64,000 nucleotides of DNA from Sphingobacterium rhinopitheci (GCF_022627575.1 NZ_JADEYQ010000002.1:62001-126000), one strand, 5' to 3'; shown: positions 1 to 10,212, counted from the first letter of the stretch. A program made the numbers and translations. Notes: a model not told the origin generated them from the sequence alone.

Positions 1-2311
1 ATTCTTCCCAATCGCCATTAACTCTAACCCTTAAGTGCTTATTATCACCACCACTAATAGCATAATCAACCACCTTACCATCTTTCCATTTCATATCTAC
101 AGTGTATCCACCTCTAGCTTTTAGACCTTTCACTTCACCATCTTTCCATACAGTGGGCAATGCGGGCAATAAATGAATATAACCATCATGACTTTGCAAG
201 AGCATCTCTGCTATACCAGCTGAGCCACCAAAATTACCATCTATTTGAAAAGGAGGATGTGCACAGAATAAATTCGGATAGGTCCCTGCCCCAACACCAT
301 TATATGTTTCCGCATCTTTGAATGCAGGCTTCATCAGTTGACGTAATATTTCGAGCGCATGATCACCATCATGCAAGCGTGCCCAAAATAAAATCTTCCA
401 TGCTCTAGACCATCCCGTACCTTCATCGCCACGCACTAGCAATGTTTTCTTTGCTGCTTCTGCCCATTCTGGCGTAGTAATCGGGGAGATAAAAGCTGCT
501 GGATATAAACCATATAAATGCGACACATGACGATGCTGAGGTTCAATCTCTTTATAATCTTCCATCCATTCCATCACTCTACCAGATTCACTAATCACTA
601 CTGCAGGAGGAATAACTGATAGATTGGAACGTAAAACTTGGGCAAATGAATCGTTCATATTTAGGATCGAATCAGCGGCTATCACCGCCTGATAAAGCTC
701 TCTAACGATTTGATTATCAATTGTAGGCCCCATTACCACAGAAGCAGTCTTTCCATTGGCCATTTTAAAACCATTCTCAGGAGAAACAGATGGTGAGGTT
801 ACATAAGTACGTGTCTTAGGATCAAATACCAAAGTAGACTTATAAAACTGAGCAGCGCCTTTCAGCACAGGATATATATCCTTCAAATATTGCTGATCCT
901 TTGTAAAAAGATAATGTTCCCAAAGGTGATTACAAAGCCAGCCCGATGCCGTACTAGATCCCCAGGATGCATTCTCCCCAGGAGCCGAATATCCCCATAC
1001 ATTAGTCATCATGTACACTACCCAACCTGGTGCATTGTAATATGCCTTAGCCGTTTTTTGCCCTTCCTTAGCAATACGCTTTATCAAATTAATAAACGGA
1101 ACATGGTATTCGGAAAGGTTACTGACTTCGACTCCCCAATGGTTCATCTGTGCATTTACATTGAGGTGATAATCACCATTCCAAGGTGTTTGAATCTGGT
1201 GCGCCCATAATCCTTGAAGATTTGGAGGTAGCGCGACATCCGAATTTCGTGCCGTACTAGCTATCGTCAAATAACGACCAAATTGATAATATAACGTTGC
1301 TAAAGCATTATCTTGACTCGGATCTTGATAAAAGCTCTTGATACGTACATCGGTAGGAACATTACTTTTATCTTCGGCATCCACTATATTCAACTGTACA
1401 CGATCAAATACTTCTTTATATTTAATTAAGTGCTTCTTTTTAAGTACATCATACTTCCATTTAGCGCTATTATTCAAATTATTAGCTGCCGTCTGTACAG
1501 GATCAGTACCGTAATAGCTCGTGGACGCAGTAAAATAAATAATCGCTTCATTAGCATTCTTTACGATAAGCTCATTATCGTGATTCATCATAGTTCCACC
1601 TTTAGTGACCACTTTGATCTTAGCCGCAAATGAAATACCATCAGCACCAATACCATTGGGCAAAACTCCTTGAATAAGAATCTCATTCCCTACAATTTTA
1701 TAATTTTTAATATTTTCCTCTCTATAAAAATGAAGCGCAAAATTAATAGCAGACTTCTTATCGGCGCCTAGTTTTATAACACCGACATTTTGATCTTGGG
1801 AAGTAAAATACTCTCTCTGATAATTGATACCATCAGCGGTAAATGTAGTAGTAGCAATTGCTGAGGCAAGGTCCAATGTTCTTTTATACTTAGAAACCTC
1901 TCCTATCTCATTGTGCAAAATATTAAGAAAGCCAAAATTTTGGAAACTGCCGTACGGTACTTGAGCACCATTACCATACCCCGATCCTTTACCTGAGGTA
2001 ACAAAATTCTTGTTAACGAGATTTTCAGCTTCATCATTTTTCCCTGCTAACAGTAGATCTTGAATTTGCTTAACACTCTTATACGCATCATAATTATTGG
2101 GATCCTCAGGACCACCAGACCACATAGAAATCTCATTCAAGACAATACTTTCATCCTTTGGATTGCCATTAGGCATCATGCCTATCCAGCCATTGCCTAG
2201 AGGCACCATCTCTTCCCATCGTTTGGCAGGTTTGTCGTACCACATCATTAGATTTTGTGCTTTACTGTGTACAGCGGCAAAAATCAACAAGCATACAAAA
2301 ATATTTTTCAT
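1..2311 (-). CDS. GH95-family alpha-L-fucosidase, C-terminus cut by window edge
   Basis: Secreted glycosidase expected to release alpha-L-fucose from glycans in the periplasm or at the cell surface. The reading frame is open from the ATG at 2311 to base 1 (about 770 codons), so the last part of the protein is missing. A signal peptide is visible ([19 protein letters not shown]). GH95 hallmarks follow: the entry [27 protein letters not shown] near residue 377 (the paired Asn that activate water in the family), [10 protein letters not shown] near 512 (general acid Glu) and QIDGNFGG near 690 (catalytic-site Asp). Only 7 bp separate it from the GH29 gene upstream, so the two are surely cotranscribed. 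GH95 also contains L-galactosidases, so the sugar is inferred. Confidence 0.9.
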   Translation of the reverse strand, partial: MKNIFVCLLIFAAVHSKAQNLMMWYDKPAKRWEEMVPLGNGWIGMMPNGNPKDESIVLNEISMWSGGPEDPNNYDAYKSVKQIQDLLLAGKNDEAENLVNKNFVTSGKGSGYGNGAQVPYGSFQNFGFLNILHNEIGEVSKYKRTLDLASAIATTTFTADGINYQREYFTSQDQNVGVIKLGADKKSAINFALHFYREENIKNYKIVGNEILIQGVLPNGIGADGISFAAKIKVVTKGGTMMNHDNELIVKNANEAIIYFTASTSYYGTDPVQTAANNLNNSAKWKYDVLKKKHLIKYKEVFDRVQLNIVDAEDKSNVPTDVRIKSFYQDPSQDNALATLYYQFGRYLTIASTARNSDVALPPNLQGLWAHQIQTPWNGDYHLNVNAQMNHWGVEVSNLSEYHVPFINLIKRIAKEGQKTAKAYYNAPGWVVYMMTNVWGYSAPGENASWGSSTASGWLCNHLWEHYLFTKDQQYLKDIYPVLKGAAQFYKSTLVFDPKTRTYVTSPSVSPENGFKMANGKTASVVMGPTIDNQIVRELYQAVIAADSILNMNDSFAQVLRSNLSVIPPAVVISESGRVMEWMEDYKEIEPQHRHVSHLYGLYPAAFISPITTPEWAEAAKKTLLVRGDEGTGWSRAWKILFWARLHDGDHALEILRQLMKPAFKDAETYNGVGAGTYPNLFCAHPPFQIDGNFGGSAGIAEMLLQSHDGYIHLLPALPTVWKDGEVKGLKARGGYTVDMKWKDGKVVDYAISGGDNKHLRVRVNGDWEE

Positions 2312-2318
2312 GCAGGTA

Positions 2319-4205
2319 TTATTTATTATAAAGACCTATTTCAGCTACCGTCACATTTTTACCGATCACCTCAGTAGCAACAAGTTTCATAAACTTAGCT
2401 TTTACGGGTTGAGAAAAATCTACAGTTTGTTCGATAGGATTAGCTTTAATATTAGCGAATTCACCTATTTGAATGGTGCTCCAATCTTTGCCATTATCAC
2501 TAGTTAATATTTCGTATTTCAAAATTGTACCTTCCATATTTCCATCTTGACGAGGTAGGTAACTCAAAGCTTGAATAGGCCTATTTAATTGAAACGACAT
2601 TTCTTTACTATTATCTGGTAATACCACAAAAGTATTGATATCTCCATCTAACGCAGCATTGACAACAGGACTGAAGCTATAATCCTTCTTTTTTAACTTT
2701 GTATAATTTGTTTTATCATCATCAAAAGAAAAAGGCTCATCAAACTCCTTGAACAATCCAAAGTCACTCAATGTAGGTACGACAGGAGCAAATAAATTGA
2801 CGCGCAAACGTTGTGCTTTTACGGGCTTTTCCAATTTTATCAATCGATTAGCCCCGATAGATGTCGCGGAGGCCAATTTTGTCCATTTACCATCATTATA
2901 AACTTCGACTTGTACACTATCCAATCGTTGGCCTAATTTAATATTTTCACGTAAACGAATAATATCAAACTCTTTCTCTCCTTTTAGCTTAATCTCAATC
3001 GAAGGATTCAATATAGCATCTGCAGGAGCATAATAGGAATACCTGTCTGCATCAAATATATTTGCCACATCAAACTCACTACTGTTGCTACGTTTGCTTG
3101 AAGCTACAGCTGTGGCACCGTTGGCCATATTATTGGCAAAAGTATATTTTACTTTCTTACCAAAATACTCTAAAGACTTAACATCATTGGGATGTAAATA
3201 CCCCTCAGGCATAGGCGCTAATCCTAAATTCATATTAGCGCCACGCCCCACAGACTTCATATAGATTTCAAACAATTGATTTGGAGTCTTTACTTTGGCA
3301 TCTTGATTCTTGTGGTAAAACCACCCTGGTCGTTGCGGAACATCACATTCTGCAGGGATCCATAGCTCGCCATTGCGATCACCCGTAGGAAGATTCTTAG
3401 CATCTGTTGCCCCAGGCATCGCCTGTTTACCATTGTGCCCGATTGGCGTAATAGTAGCCCAAGAAGTCTCTGCCGCAAAACCATGTTCATTGCCGACCCA
3501 ACGCATATCCGGTCCTATATCCGAAAATATTGACGCCATGGGTTGCAATTGACGCACAATAGGCCATGTTTTCTCAAACCATTCGTAATATGTAGTTTGA
3601 TCGATAACACGTTTTTCATTCTTTCCACCATAATAACCGTCTCCCCCATTGGCACCATCATGCCAAGAGGCAAATAAGGTTCCGTAGTTTGACATCAATT
3701 CTTTCAGCTGCTCTCTATATGCGTCCGTATAATCGCTGGTTCCATATCGCGTATCATTACGATCCCAAGCAGATAGATAAACCCCAAACTCCATACCATT
3801 GGCATGTGAAGCTTCCATAAAATCCTTTACCATATCTCCTTTACCATTTTTCCATGGCGAGCTGGCTACGCTATATGTGGTAGTAGCAGTCGGCCAAAGG
3901 CAAAAACCATCATGATGCTTAGCGACGGATATCAATCCTTTAAATCCAGCTGAAGCTGCTGCTTGAGCGATTTGATTCGCATCAAATTGTGAAGGATTAA
4001 ATATTTTAGCGTCAGCATCACCATATCCCCATTCTTTATCTTGAAAAGTAGTGGGAGTATAATGTATAAGACAATACGTTTCCATCTCATGCCATTTCAA
4101 TTGACGTTCAGATGGGATAACTCCATAGGGCTTAGGAGCTATATTTTGAGCTATACTTAATAAAGGGGATAATCCTAATAGAATTAAGCCAAGGTTAGTT
4201 TTCAT
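2319..4205 (-). CDS. GH29-family alpha-L-fucosidase with C-terminal discoidin-like region
   Basis: Exo-fucosidase of the retaining GH29 family, exported by a signal peptide (about residues 1-19, ending SIAQ). The catalytic domain fills about residues 25-350 and shows HHDGF at 97-101 and the nucleophile region [10 protein letters not shown] with Asp183. Residues about 355-628 are beta-rich, with an [11 protein letters not shown] opening typical of F5/8 type C (discoidin) carbohydrate-binding modules. The length of 628 residues fits GH29 enzymes with such an appendage. It is the first gene of a two-gene operon with the GH95 gene; the two enzyme classes favour different fucose linkages, so together they suit defucosylation of mixed glycans. 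The exact linkage cannot be read from sequence. Confidence 0.9.
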   Translation of the reverse strand: MKTNLGLILLGLSPLLSIAQNIAPKPYGVIPSERQLKWHEMETYCLIHYTPTTFQDKEWGYGDADAKIFNPSQFDANQIAQAAASAGFKGLISVAKHHDGFCLWPTATTTYSVASSPWKNGKGDMVKDFMEASHANGMEFGVYLSAWDRNDTRYGTSDYTDAYREQLKELMSNYGTLFASWHDGANGGDGYYGGKNEKRVIDQTTYYEWFEKTWPIVRQLQPMASIFSDIGPDMRWVGNEHGFAAETSWATITPIGHNGKQAMPGATDAKNLPTGDRNGELWIPAECDVPQRPGWFYHKNQDAKVKTPNQLFEIYMKSVGRGANMNLGLAPMPEGYLHPNDVKSLEYFGKKVKYTFANNMANGATAVASSKRSNSSEFDVANIFDADRYSYYAPADAILNPSIEIKLKGEKEFDIIRLRENIKLGQRLDSVQVEVYNDGKWTKLASATSIGANRLIKLEKPVKAQRLRVNLFAPVVPTLSDFGLFKEFDEPFSFDDDKTNYTKLKKKDYSFSPVVNAALDGDINTFVVLPDNSKEMSFQLNRPIQALSYLPRQDGNMEGTILKYEILTSDNGKDWSTIQIGEFANIKANPIEQTVDFSQPVKAKFMKLVATEVIGKNVTVAEIGLYNK

Positions 4206-4227
4206 AACAATACATTTGGTTGTAAAT

Positions 4228-4235
4228 CAAAGATA
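4228..4235 (-). promoter_or_regulatory. -7 box of the fucosidase operon promoter
   Basis: The minus strand reads TATCTTTG, a full match to the Bacteroidota -7 consensus TAnnTTTG, 22 bases upstream of the GH29 start codon. No clear -33 TTG was found. Such a box arises often by chance in AT-rich DNA; its position in front of an operon is the support. Confidence 0.5.
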
Positions 4236-4417
4236 ATAATAATAGACATCTATATGTTATACATATGGTTTATTTTTAAGTAATAAAACCGTTATATATG
4301 GTTATAAATACCCTTATCCAAAACCACATCAACTCATTCAACCGATTGACTAACACGACAATTCATATTGACATAAAAAACTCTACAATTTTTATCGACA
4401 TTTCATTCAACAATATT

Positions 4418-4425
4418 TAACTTTA
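4418..4425 (+). promoter_or_regulatory. near-consensus -7 box before the transsulfuration enzyme
   Basis: TAACTTTA matches TAnnTTTG except for the last base and ends 8 bases before the ATG at 4434. The transcript leader would be very short. The divergent fucosidase promoter lies about 190 bp away. Confidence 0.35.
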
Positions 4426-4433
4426 CCACAGTT

Positions 4434-5606
4434 ATGAAAAAAAATCAATCTAAAATCATCAGAGAACAAGCTCCTCGATCAGCTACAAGGGAGCATTCTG
4501 TACCATTATATTTGACATCGAGTTTTATATTTGATAGCGCAGAGCAAGGTAGAGCAATATTTGCGGAAGAGGAAGAAGGTATGGTTTATTCTAGATATGC
4601 CAATCCAAATACTACTGAATTTATTGATCGTGTATGTACATTAGAGAAGGCAGAAGCAGGCTTAGCATTTTCATCAGGCATGGCAGCAGTATTTGCTTCA
4701 TTTGCAGCATTCATCGAAAGCGGTGACCATATCGTATCTAGCCGAGCTATTTTTGGCTCTACCCATCAATTGTTGACGCAGTTATTTCCACGTTGGGGTG
4801 TAACACATAGCTATGTAGATACCGCAAATATCGAAGATTGGGAAAATGCTATTCAACCAAATACAAAGATTATATTTTTAGAATCCCCCTCTAATCCAGG
4901 ATTAGAGTTATATGATTTAGAGAAATTGGGCCAATTAAAGGCAAAATATCCAAATATCATCTTCTCCATAGACAATTGCTTTGCTACACCATATTTACAG
5001 CAACCATTGAAATATGGTTTTGATTTATCTATCCACTCGGCGACGAAATACATGGATGGCCAAGGTCGTGTATTAGGTGGTGTGGTAGTAGGTAATGAAG
5101 AATTATTAAATAAAATGATGTTCTTTATACGCCACACAGGCCCCGCTATGTCCCCATTCAATGCTTGGGTAATCTCTAAAAGCTTAGAAACGCTAGGTCT
5201 TCGTATGGATAGACATTGTTCCAATGCACTAGCATTAGCAACAGAATTGGAAAAAAATGCAGAAATAGCAGATGTTAAGTATCCATTCTTACCTTCACAT
5301 CCGCAATTTGAGTTAGCTAAAAAGCAAATGAAGGCAGGTGGAGGAATCGTAACCTTTGAAGTAAAAGGAGGTAAAGAAAGAGCATTCCAATTTATTGATG
5401 CCTTGCAAATGATAAAATACACATCCAATTTGGGTGATTCACGTACCATTGCAACTCACCCTGCCACTACGACCCACGCTAAATTGACAGAAGATCAACG
5501 CATACATTTGGGCATCCGTCCAGGCACCATCCGCTTATCTGTAGGCTTAGAGGATCAAGAAGACATTATAAATGATATATTACAGGCATTAGAACAAACA
5601 AAATAG
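4434..5606 (+). CDS. metZ: PLP-dependent transsulfuration-family enzyme, probably O-succinylhomoserine sulfhydrylase
   Basis: Cytosolic Cys/Met-metabolism PLP enzyme of 390 residues, the usual length. Visible landmarks are the YSRYANPNT substrate-loop motif (52-60), the FSSGMAA phosphate-binding turn (79-85), SIDNCFATPYLQQP (178-191) and the Schiff-base lysine Lys205 in SIHSATKYMDGQGR. In Bacteroidota, proteins of this length with this GQGR segment are usually named O-succinylhomoserine sulfhydrylase, which makes homocysteine from an activated homoserine and sulfide. Cystathionine gamma-synthase or gamma-lyase activity cannot be excluded. It stands alone, divergent from the fucosidases. The symbol is tentative. 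Confidence 0.75.
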   Translation: MKKNQSKIIREQAPRSATREHSVPLYLTSSFIFDSAEQGRAIFAEEEEGMVYSRYANPNTTEFIDRVCTLEKAEAGLAFSSGMAAVFASFAAFIESGDHIVSSRAIFGSTHQLLTQLFPRWGVTHSYVDTANIEDWENAIQPNTKIIFLESPSNPGLELYDLEKLGQLKAKYPNIIFSIDNCFATPYLQQPLKYGFDLSIHSATKYMDGQGRVLGGVVVGNEELLNKMMFFIRHTGPAMSPFNAWVISKSLETLGLRMDRHCSNALALATELEKNAEIADVKYPFLPSHPQFELAKKQMKAGGGIVTFEVKGGKERAFQFIDALQMIKYTSNLGDSRTIATHPATTTHAKLTEDQRIHLGIRPGTIRLSVGLEDQEDIINDILQALEQTK

Positions 5607-5657
5607 CTTGATAATTGTAGTTAATTTTAAGAAAACATAACGCTTAAAATAACTAGG

Positions 5658-5843
5658 ATGAAAAAATTAGCTGTAGGACTATTCTATTTTATTATTGCTT
5701 TTTGTGTTGCATATGGTCTATATTCAATACTAAAAAGTAAAGGTGATTACAGCTTAATTATTCTCGGATTATTGGTTTTATTTATAGCATTATCTTGTAT
5801 ATCATTATACTTTTTAAAAAAGAAAGACGATACATTTTTCTAA
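5658..5843 (+). CDS. small two-helix membrane protein, unknown function
   Basis: A 61-residue protein made almost entirely of two hydrophobic helices (about 4-24 and 33-53), with a lysine-rich turn (KSKGD) between them and a KKKDD tail. Starts with ATG at 5658, 51 bp after the transsulfuration gene, so it may be read through from it. A weak hairpin follows at 5866-5901. No family was recognised. Coding status is supported by the topology and the clean gap but not by any known motif. Confidence 0.55.
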   Translation: MKKLAVGLFYFIIAFCVAYGLYSILKSKGDYSLIILGLLVLFIALSCISLYFLKKKDDTFF

Positions 5844-5865
5844 ATAAAGAAATAACATAAATACT

Positions 5866-5901
5866 ATAGCCATTAGCATTATCTATGTTAGTGGCTATTT
5901 T
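5866..5901 (+). terminator. possible terminator after the small membrane gene
   Basis: ATAGCCA at 5866-5872 pairs with TGGCTAT at 5892-5898, with partly pairing bases inside, followed by a short T run. The stem is only seven perfect pairs, so this is a weak call. Confidence 0.35.
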
Positions 5902-6100
5902 ATAAAGGAATAGATCAGTTACTAGGATTTTACCCCTTTCAAAAAATAGGTTTCATTGGGATATACCTATAAGCGCAGCGATGCTAATTTCTAGCATTAA
6001 ATGGTAAACTACCAAAAGCACAGTACTATAACAAAAGCGATAATTAAAAATATAAGAATTAATAATCGAACTGTATTTTTGTCGCTAGGCTCCATAAAAA

Positions 6101-6138
6101 AAGCAGTTAAAAGAAGACTTCTTTTAACTGCTTTTTTT
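6101..6138 (-). terminator. strong bidirectional hairpin terminator
   Basis: Two 16-bp perfectly complementary arms (6101-6116 and 6118-6133) flanked by A runs on one side and T runs on the other. It lies 28 bp past the stop of the minus-strand lipoprotein gene and can stop transcription in both directions. Confidence 0.8.
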
Positions 6139-6160
6139 ATGATGTTTAAGTAATATACGA

Positions 6161-6721
6161 TTAATTTGTTTTAGCAAAATTAAACAGTAAATAGCCTGTT
6201 TTTCCATCATTTAATGGGATAGGCATTTTCATATCTAATCTACTATCATCAGCATAAGAAAGTTCTAATCTATAGCCTGATGTTACGTTGCTCGCCTTAT
6301 CACCTGCATATATTTTTTTAAATTGAAATTCAGGGTTACCTCCCATATTTCCAGGATTGTAAATAGACCATACAATAGTTCTTACCGCACCGTTAGCACA
6401 TAAAGTACCCGAAGAATTGAACGTAATCGATCCTCTATGATTTCCACCTGGAAGATTCCACACACTTCCTATAAAACAATCTACAGGAGCTTCATCGAAT
6501 ATATTTTTTATAACATACGACTGAGGGATATCTTGACGTTCTACAGACTGTAGTACCCATGTTCCTTTTACGCCAGCTTTCCATTGAGAAGCCGTAGGTC
6601 CAGTAGCACTTGTCGAAGTAGAGGAATTAGCAGGCGAAGACCCCTTTTTCTGAGCTCCGCATGAAGTAACTAACAATACAACAGTCAATATTGATACAAT
6701 AGTTAGAATGTGTTTTCGCAT
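6161..6721 (-). CDS. lipocalin-like lipoprotein
   Basis: A 186-residue exported lipoprotein: hydrophobic signal with lipobox LLVTSC (Cys21), then a Ser/Thr/Ala-rich linker (about 25-45), then a beta-rich domain beginning KGTWVLQSVERQ. The GTW start followed by repeating strands (GSITFNSSGTLCANG, LELSYADDSRLDMKM) resembles the lipocalin-like lipoproteins common in Bacteroidota. No catalytic residues are apparent and the ligand is unknown. Divergent from the next gene, with a strong terminator behind it. Confidence 0.7.
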   Translation of the reverse strand: MRKHILTIVSILTVVLLVTSCGAQKKGSSPANSSTSTSATGPTASQWKAGVKGTWVLQSVERQDIPQSYVIKNIFDEAPVDCFIGSVWNLPGGNHRGSITFNSSGTLCANGAVRTIVWSIYNPGNMGGNPEFQFKKIYAGDKASNVTSGYRLELSYADDSRLDMKMPIPLNDGKTGYLLFNFAKTN

Positions 6722-6752
6722 AGTATTATAAATTATAAAAGTTCATTTTAGT

Positions 6753-6760
6753 TATCTTTG
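6753..6760 (+). promoter_or_regulatory. -7 box before 6785 gene
   Basis: TATCTTTG matches TAnnTTTG and ends 24 bases before the ATG at 6785. Confidence 0.5.
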
Positions 6761-6784
6761 CAAGATAGCAAATCTTATTAAATC

Positions 6785-7093
6785 ATGAATGCCAAAAATC
6801 ATACCATAAGTAAAATTGTTGCAAAAACATTTTTACGTTTATTAATAATCACATTAGCCTTTTCAGTTTATTTATTTTTTTCAGATAAAAATATGAATAT
6901 GACACTTCATTTTACAAATGAATGGGTCCTAATTTTTCCACTTTTATTATTTTTAACTGTTTTCACCTTATTAATCTACGTACTGAAAAATAAATATGCA
7001 CTAATTGAATTAAACTGGTTATTCTCACTAGCTACAGCATTTTTTTGCATTTACTTGATCCTGTTGTACACAAGAATCTACGAAACATTATAG
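6785..7093 (+). CDS. three-helix membrane protein, unknown function
   Basis: A 102-residue inner-membrane protein with three predicted helices (about 14-32, 46-66, 78-98) and short basic loops. The ATG at 6785 follows a good -7 box. The next gene, a flippase-like protein, starts 36 bp after the stop but has its own -7 box at 7103. No family recognised. Confidence 0.6.
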   Translation: MNAKNHTISKIVAKTFLRLLIITLAFSVYLFFSDKNMNMTLHFTNEWVLIFPLLLFLTVFTLLIYVLKNKYALIELNWLFSLATAFFCIYLILLYTRIYETL

Positions 7094-7102
7094 ATAATTA
7101 AT

Positions 7103-7110
7103 TACTTTTG
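7103..7110 (+). promoter_or_regulatory. -7 box before the flippase-like gene
   Basis: TACTTTTG matches TAnnTTTG and ends 19 bases before the ATG at 7130. Confidence 0.5.
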
Positions 7111-7129
7111 TTTCTGCACAATAGGATAT

Positions 7130-8059
7130 ATGTCTAAACTAAATTTTTTAAATATTGCTAAAAATGCCTTTAAAGTTATTGTGACTTTAGCAGCGTTATA
7201 TTGGCTATCGCGCAACCTTCATTTCGAAGAGTTTAAACAATCTATTATCAATGCTAACTTTTGGTACCTATTTTTGGCACTATTAAGCTATATCACTTCA
7301 CAAGTAGTCGCTTCTTCACGCCTAAATAGTTTTTTCAAAACAATCCATCTTAAATTGTCTGAAAGCTACAACCTAAAGCTTTATTGGTTAGGCTTGTTGT
7401 ACAATTTTTTCCTACCTGGTGGTGTTGGTGGAGATGCGTATAAAGTATATTTTCTAAAGAAGAAATATGGCTTTAAAACAAGACAGCTATTGAGTGCTGT
7501 ATTTTTTGACCGCTTAAGTGGATTGTGGGCCTTAGCAATTTTTTCATGCGCATTTATAGTATTCATGCCCCGCTTTGCCATTCCTAACGAAATAACGATT
7601 CTATTAGCTTTCGTTGGTACAGCAGCTTACCTCTATATATTGTATTTATTTTTTCGCCCTTTTGCCAAGCGTTTTATACAGACACATGTTAAAGCATTGG
7701 GCGTACAGGGTTTTCAGATTCTCACCGCTATCCTTATTTTATTAGCATTAAATCACAATGATAAATTTTCACCCCATCTATTAATATTTCTCATATCCTC
7801 TATCACAGCGATCATTCCTTCTGTAGGAGGTGCGTTGGGCGTGCGTGATTCGGCAGCTATAGCATTAGGGAAATACCTTCAGGTAGATTTCCAATTGGCA
7901 GCAACAATAAGTTTAATATTTTATTTCATTTCACTTATCACCTCACTCCCTGGATTATATTTCACACTAAAACCCTCAGGCCTTGGTGAAGATAAATTAC
8001 CATCAGCTAAAGAAGTAGAGAAAGAAATTATTGACGACAAAATAAACGAAAACGAATAA
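7130..8059 (+). CDS. flippase-like integral membrane protein (LPG-synthase TM / UPF0104 family)
   Basis: A 309-residue protein with about seven hydrophobic helices, of the family named after the membrane half of lysylphosphatidylglycerol synthase MprF. The conserved LYNFFLPGGVGGDAYKVYFL stretch (about 90-109) and the IIPSVGGALGVRDSAA stretch (about 226-241) are typical. The MprF catalytic domain is absent, so a role in lipid or glycolipid movement is likelier than lysyl transfer. The stop overlaps the start of the SDR gene by one base (TAATG), implying coupled translation. A second member lies at 13510-14487. Confidence 0.8.
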   Translation: MSKLNFLNIAKNAFKVIVTLAALYWLSRNLHFEEFKQSIINANFWYLFLALLSYITSQVVASSRLNSFFKTIHLKLSESYNLKLYWLGLLYNFFLPGGVGGDAYKVYFLKKKYGFKTRQLLSAVFFDRLSGLWALAIFSCAFIVFMPRFAIPNEITILLAFVGTAAYLYILYLFFRPFAKRFIQTHVKALGVQGFQILTAILILLALNHNDKFSPHLLIFLISSITAIIPSVGGALGVRDSAAIALGKYLQVDFQLAATISLIFYFISLITSLPGLYFTLKPSGLGEDKLPSAKEVEKEIIDDKINENE

Positions 8060-8769
8060 TGGCAAATATTATTATTACTGGCGCGAGTAGCGGAATAGGT
8101 TTTGAAACTGTTCTAGACCTTACAGCAAATAAAGAAAACAATGTAATCGCATTAGCACGTTCAGCGGATAAATTGAGACGTCTGCACGAAATAGCGAAAG
8201 ACCTCAATTTTGATGGAGGACAATTATATCCTGCACAGTTTGATATTGTTTACGACAACTATACGGATTCCTTAATTCCCTTTATAAAATCTAAATTCGA
8301 TAAAGTCGATATTCTGATCAATAATGCTGGTGCATTAATTAATAAGCCATTTTTAGAAACCAGTACCGAAGAGTTCGCTTCAATGCTTCAAACCAATATA
8401 TTGGGGCATGTCAACATGATCAAACATATCGTTCCATTAATGTCTGAAGGTGCACATATTGTAAATATTGGTAGCATGGGCGGTGTCCAAGGATCGGTTA
8501 AGTTTTCAGGACTTAGTGCTTATTCGGCAAGTAAAGGTGCTTTAGCTATACTTACAGAAGTTTTAGCAGAAGAATTTAAAGTTAAAGGCATAAAAGTAAA
8601 CTGCTTAGCCCTAGGCTCATCGCAAACGGAAATGTTTGAAGAAGCATTCCCTGACGCACAAGCAGGCACCTTGGCTTTCGAAATGGGCAGATATGTAGCC
8701 GAATTTGCACAAACTGGCGCTAAATTTTACAATGGTAAAATTTTACCAGTAGCAAATACTACTCCTTAA
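8059..8769 (+). CDS. short-chain dehydrogenase/reductase (SDR)
   Basis: Classical SDR oxidoreductase, 236 residues. The Rossmann fold starts TGASSGIGFE (7-16), NNAGA is near 88-92, and the catalytic tetrad region shows the Ser of NIGSMGG and the YSASK motif with Tyr and Lys. Substrate unknown; the coupled flippase-like gene hints at a lipid or envelope precursor, which is inference. It ends the operon and is followed by a strong terminator. Confidence 0.88.
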   Translation: MANIIITGASSGIGFETVLDLTANKENNVIALARSADKLRRLHEIAKDLNFDGGQLYPAQFDIVYDNYTDSLIPFIKSKFDKVDILINNAGALINKPFLETSTEEFASMLQTNILGHVNMIKHIVPLMSEGAHIVNIGSMGGVQGSVKFSGLSAYSASKGALAILTEVLAEEFKVKGIKVNCLALGSSQTEMFEEAFPDAQAGTLAFEMGRYVAEFAQTGAKFYNGKILPVANTTP

Positions 8770-8790
8770 TAGCAATCAAAAAATCATTAA

Positions 8791-8827
8791 AAAAGGATTT
8801 ACTAGTAGTAAATCCTTTTTTTTTTTT
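8791..8827. terminator. bidirectional terminator between convergent genes
   Basis: Arms 8791-8803 and 8807-8819 are perfectly complementary around a 3-base loop, with A runs before and a long T run after. It serves both the SDR gene and the convergent hydrolase gene. Confidence 0.85.
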
Positions 8828-8844
8828 AGGGTATAAATAGGACA

Positions 8845-10209
8845 TTATAACCCATTAATCCATTCCGCAACATCTGTCATCACTTGCGGATTCATTGTTT
8901 CTTGTATATCCATATATTCAGATACCTGTCCTGTTGTAGCTTTTTGAAATAGATGATTCAATCCTTTATACTCTTTGAGTACCGTTTTAGAATTCTTTGG
9001 TAATAGATTATATAAACTTTTAAGATTTTGCGTTGAAGGTACTTGCACGTCCAAGGTACCAAATGCTGCAAACACAGGAACCTTTATCTGCGCAATGTAT
9101 CGTTCTGGCTCTATACGCATAAAATAACGATATGCGGGGGCCAGCATGGTCAATAGTTCTCTTTCCATCTGCTTATTGCTATTACCAATATTTGCCATAG
9201 ACATATTTTGCAGCAATTGCTGATAGGCATCCTGCGTATTCAAATCACTCTTTACGATAGCAAAATTACGTGTATTAATGGTTCGAGCCTTAATTAAATC
9301 TTGTTCCGTCATTCCCGAAGCTTTACCTACAGCATACAATTGCTCTACCATCAATTGATCAATAGAAAATGAAGGCCCAGCCAAAGAAACTATAAATGCC
9401 AAATCAGGCAAATGCTGCCCCGCTAACAGCTCAGCGATCAAACCACCTTCACTGTGGCCAATAATACCTACTTTGGCCTTATCTACTTGTGGTAGTTTTT
9501 TTAGATAATCAAAAGCCGAAATAGCATCTTTACTAAAATTTTCTATTGTACTATTCGAAAAATCTCCCGTACTCTGTCCTACACCACGATCGTCAACACG
9601 CAAAACGACAATACCATGGCGTGTAAGATAATCAGCTAATACTTTGAAAGGCTTGTGACCAAACAATTCTTCGTCTCTATTTTGTGGTCCGGAACCTGTC
9701 AATAAAAGTACAGCAGGGTATTTACCTTTTTTTGAAGGGTATGTCAGTGTTCCTGCCAACTCAATATTGTCATAACTATTCTTTATCTTAACATCTATCG
9801 TATCATAATCGTATGGAGGAAGTACTTCTTGGGTACGCACCAACACTTTATTACTCTCTTTATCTTCAGCTTTGTGAAGTTTCATCTCTGCCTCAAAAGC
9901 GCCTTGCTTGAAGTGTCCGTCAATTATATTACTCTTTCGTACACCATTGTAGGCTAGTCCTATAGCATTCACACGAATAGCGATAGAATCCCCCTTAATG
10001 GAAACTGTTGATATAGGAAATTTAGCATTACTTTGTGCTGGACTTTGCATAAATCCCTCCCATTTATCCCCAGTCTTTATTAGTTCAAAAACTAAAGGAA
10101 GCTGCTGACCTTGAATATCCAAACTACCCTTCCATACACCATCAAAAGTTTGAGCACTAGAAGTACAGGCTTGCATTAAAAGCAGCAACAATAAGTAAAT
10201 ACCTTTCAT
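8845..10209 (-). CDS. exported alpha/beta-hydrolase (S33/S9-like peptidase or esterase)
   Basis: A 454-residue lipoprotein-like protein: the signal runs to LMQAC (Cys15). An N-terminal beta domain (about 20-125, FDGVWKGSLDIQGQQLPLVFEL) precedes an alpha/beta-hydrolase domain with the oxyanion turn LLTGSGPQNRDE, nucleophile Ser253 in GHSEGG, an Asp in FGTLDVQVP and a His in GLNHLF. This architecture is common in Bacteroidota as secreted alpha/beta hydrolases of unknown substrate. Last gene of a four-gene minus-strand operon; its start is 3 bp from the preceding stop. Confidence 0.85.
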   Translation of the reverse strand: MKGIYLLLLLLMQACTSSAQTFDGVWKGSLDIQGQQLPLVFELIKTGDKWEGFMQSPAQSNAKFPISTVSIKGDSIAIRVNAIGLAYNGVRKSNIIDGHFKQGAFEAEMKLHKAEDKESNKVLVRTQEVLPPYDYDTIDVKIKNSYDNIELAGTLTYPSKKGKYPAVLLLTGSGPQNRDEELFGHKPFKVLADYLTRHGIVVLRVDDRGVGQSTGDFSNSTIENFSKDAISAFDYLKKLPQVDKAKVGIIGHSEGGLIAELLAGQHLPDLAFIVSLAGPSFSIDQLMVEQLYAVGKASGMTEQDLIKARTINTRNFAIVKSDLNTQDAYQQLLQNMSMANIGNSNKQMERELLTMLAPAYRYFMRIEPERYIAQIKVPVFAAFGTLDVQVPSTQNLKSLYNLLPKNSKTVLKEYKGLNHLFQKATTGQVSEYMDIQETMNPQVMTDVAEWINGL

Positions 10210-10212
10210 AGG

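Larger units (their letters stand above)
5844..6160. other. 317-bp intergenic region with two hairpins
   Basis: Holds the 3' hairpin of the small membrane gene (5866-5901) and the strong convergent terminator at 6101-6138. Between them the DNA is AT-rich with scattered short repeats and no reading frame of note. A TATTTTTG at 6074-6081 looks like a -7 box but lies only about 20 bases before the terminator. Confidence 0.5.

Noticed and set aside
2097..2507. 136-codon plus-strand frame across the GH95/GH29 junction
   Set aside because: Spans the ends of two certain minus-strand genes with conserved catalytic motifs; a shadow frame.
4853..5449. 198-codon antisense frame inside the transsulfuration gene
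   Set aside because: Mirror of a well-conserved PLP-enzyme gene; its composition follows the complementary codons and it has no domain.
6074..6138. TATTTTTG -7 match followed closely by a strong hairpin, as if a tiny RNA
   Set aside because: The transcript would be about 50 bases and consist only of the terminator; such boxes are frequent by chance in AT-rich DNA.
7130..8059. Annotation as lysylphosphatidylglycerol synthase (MprF)
   Set aside because: Only the membrane part of the family is present; the C-terminal lysyl-transfer domain is missing.
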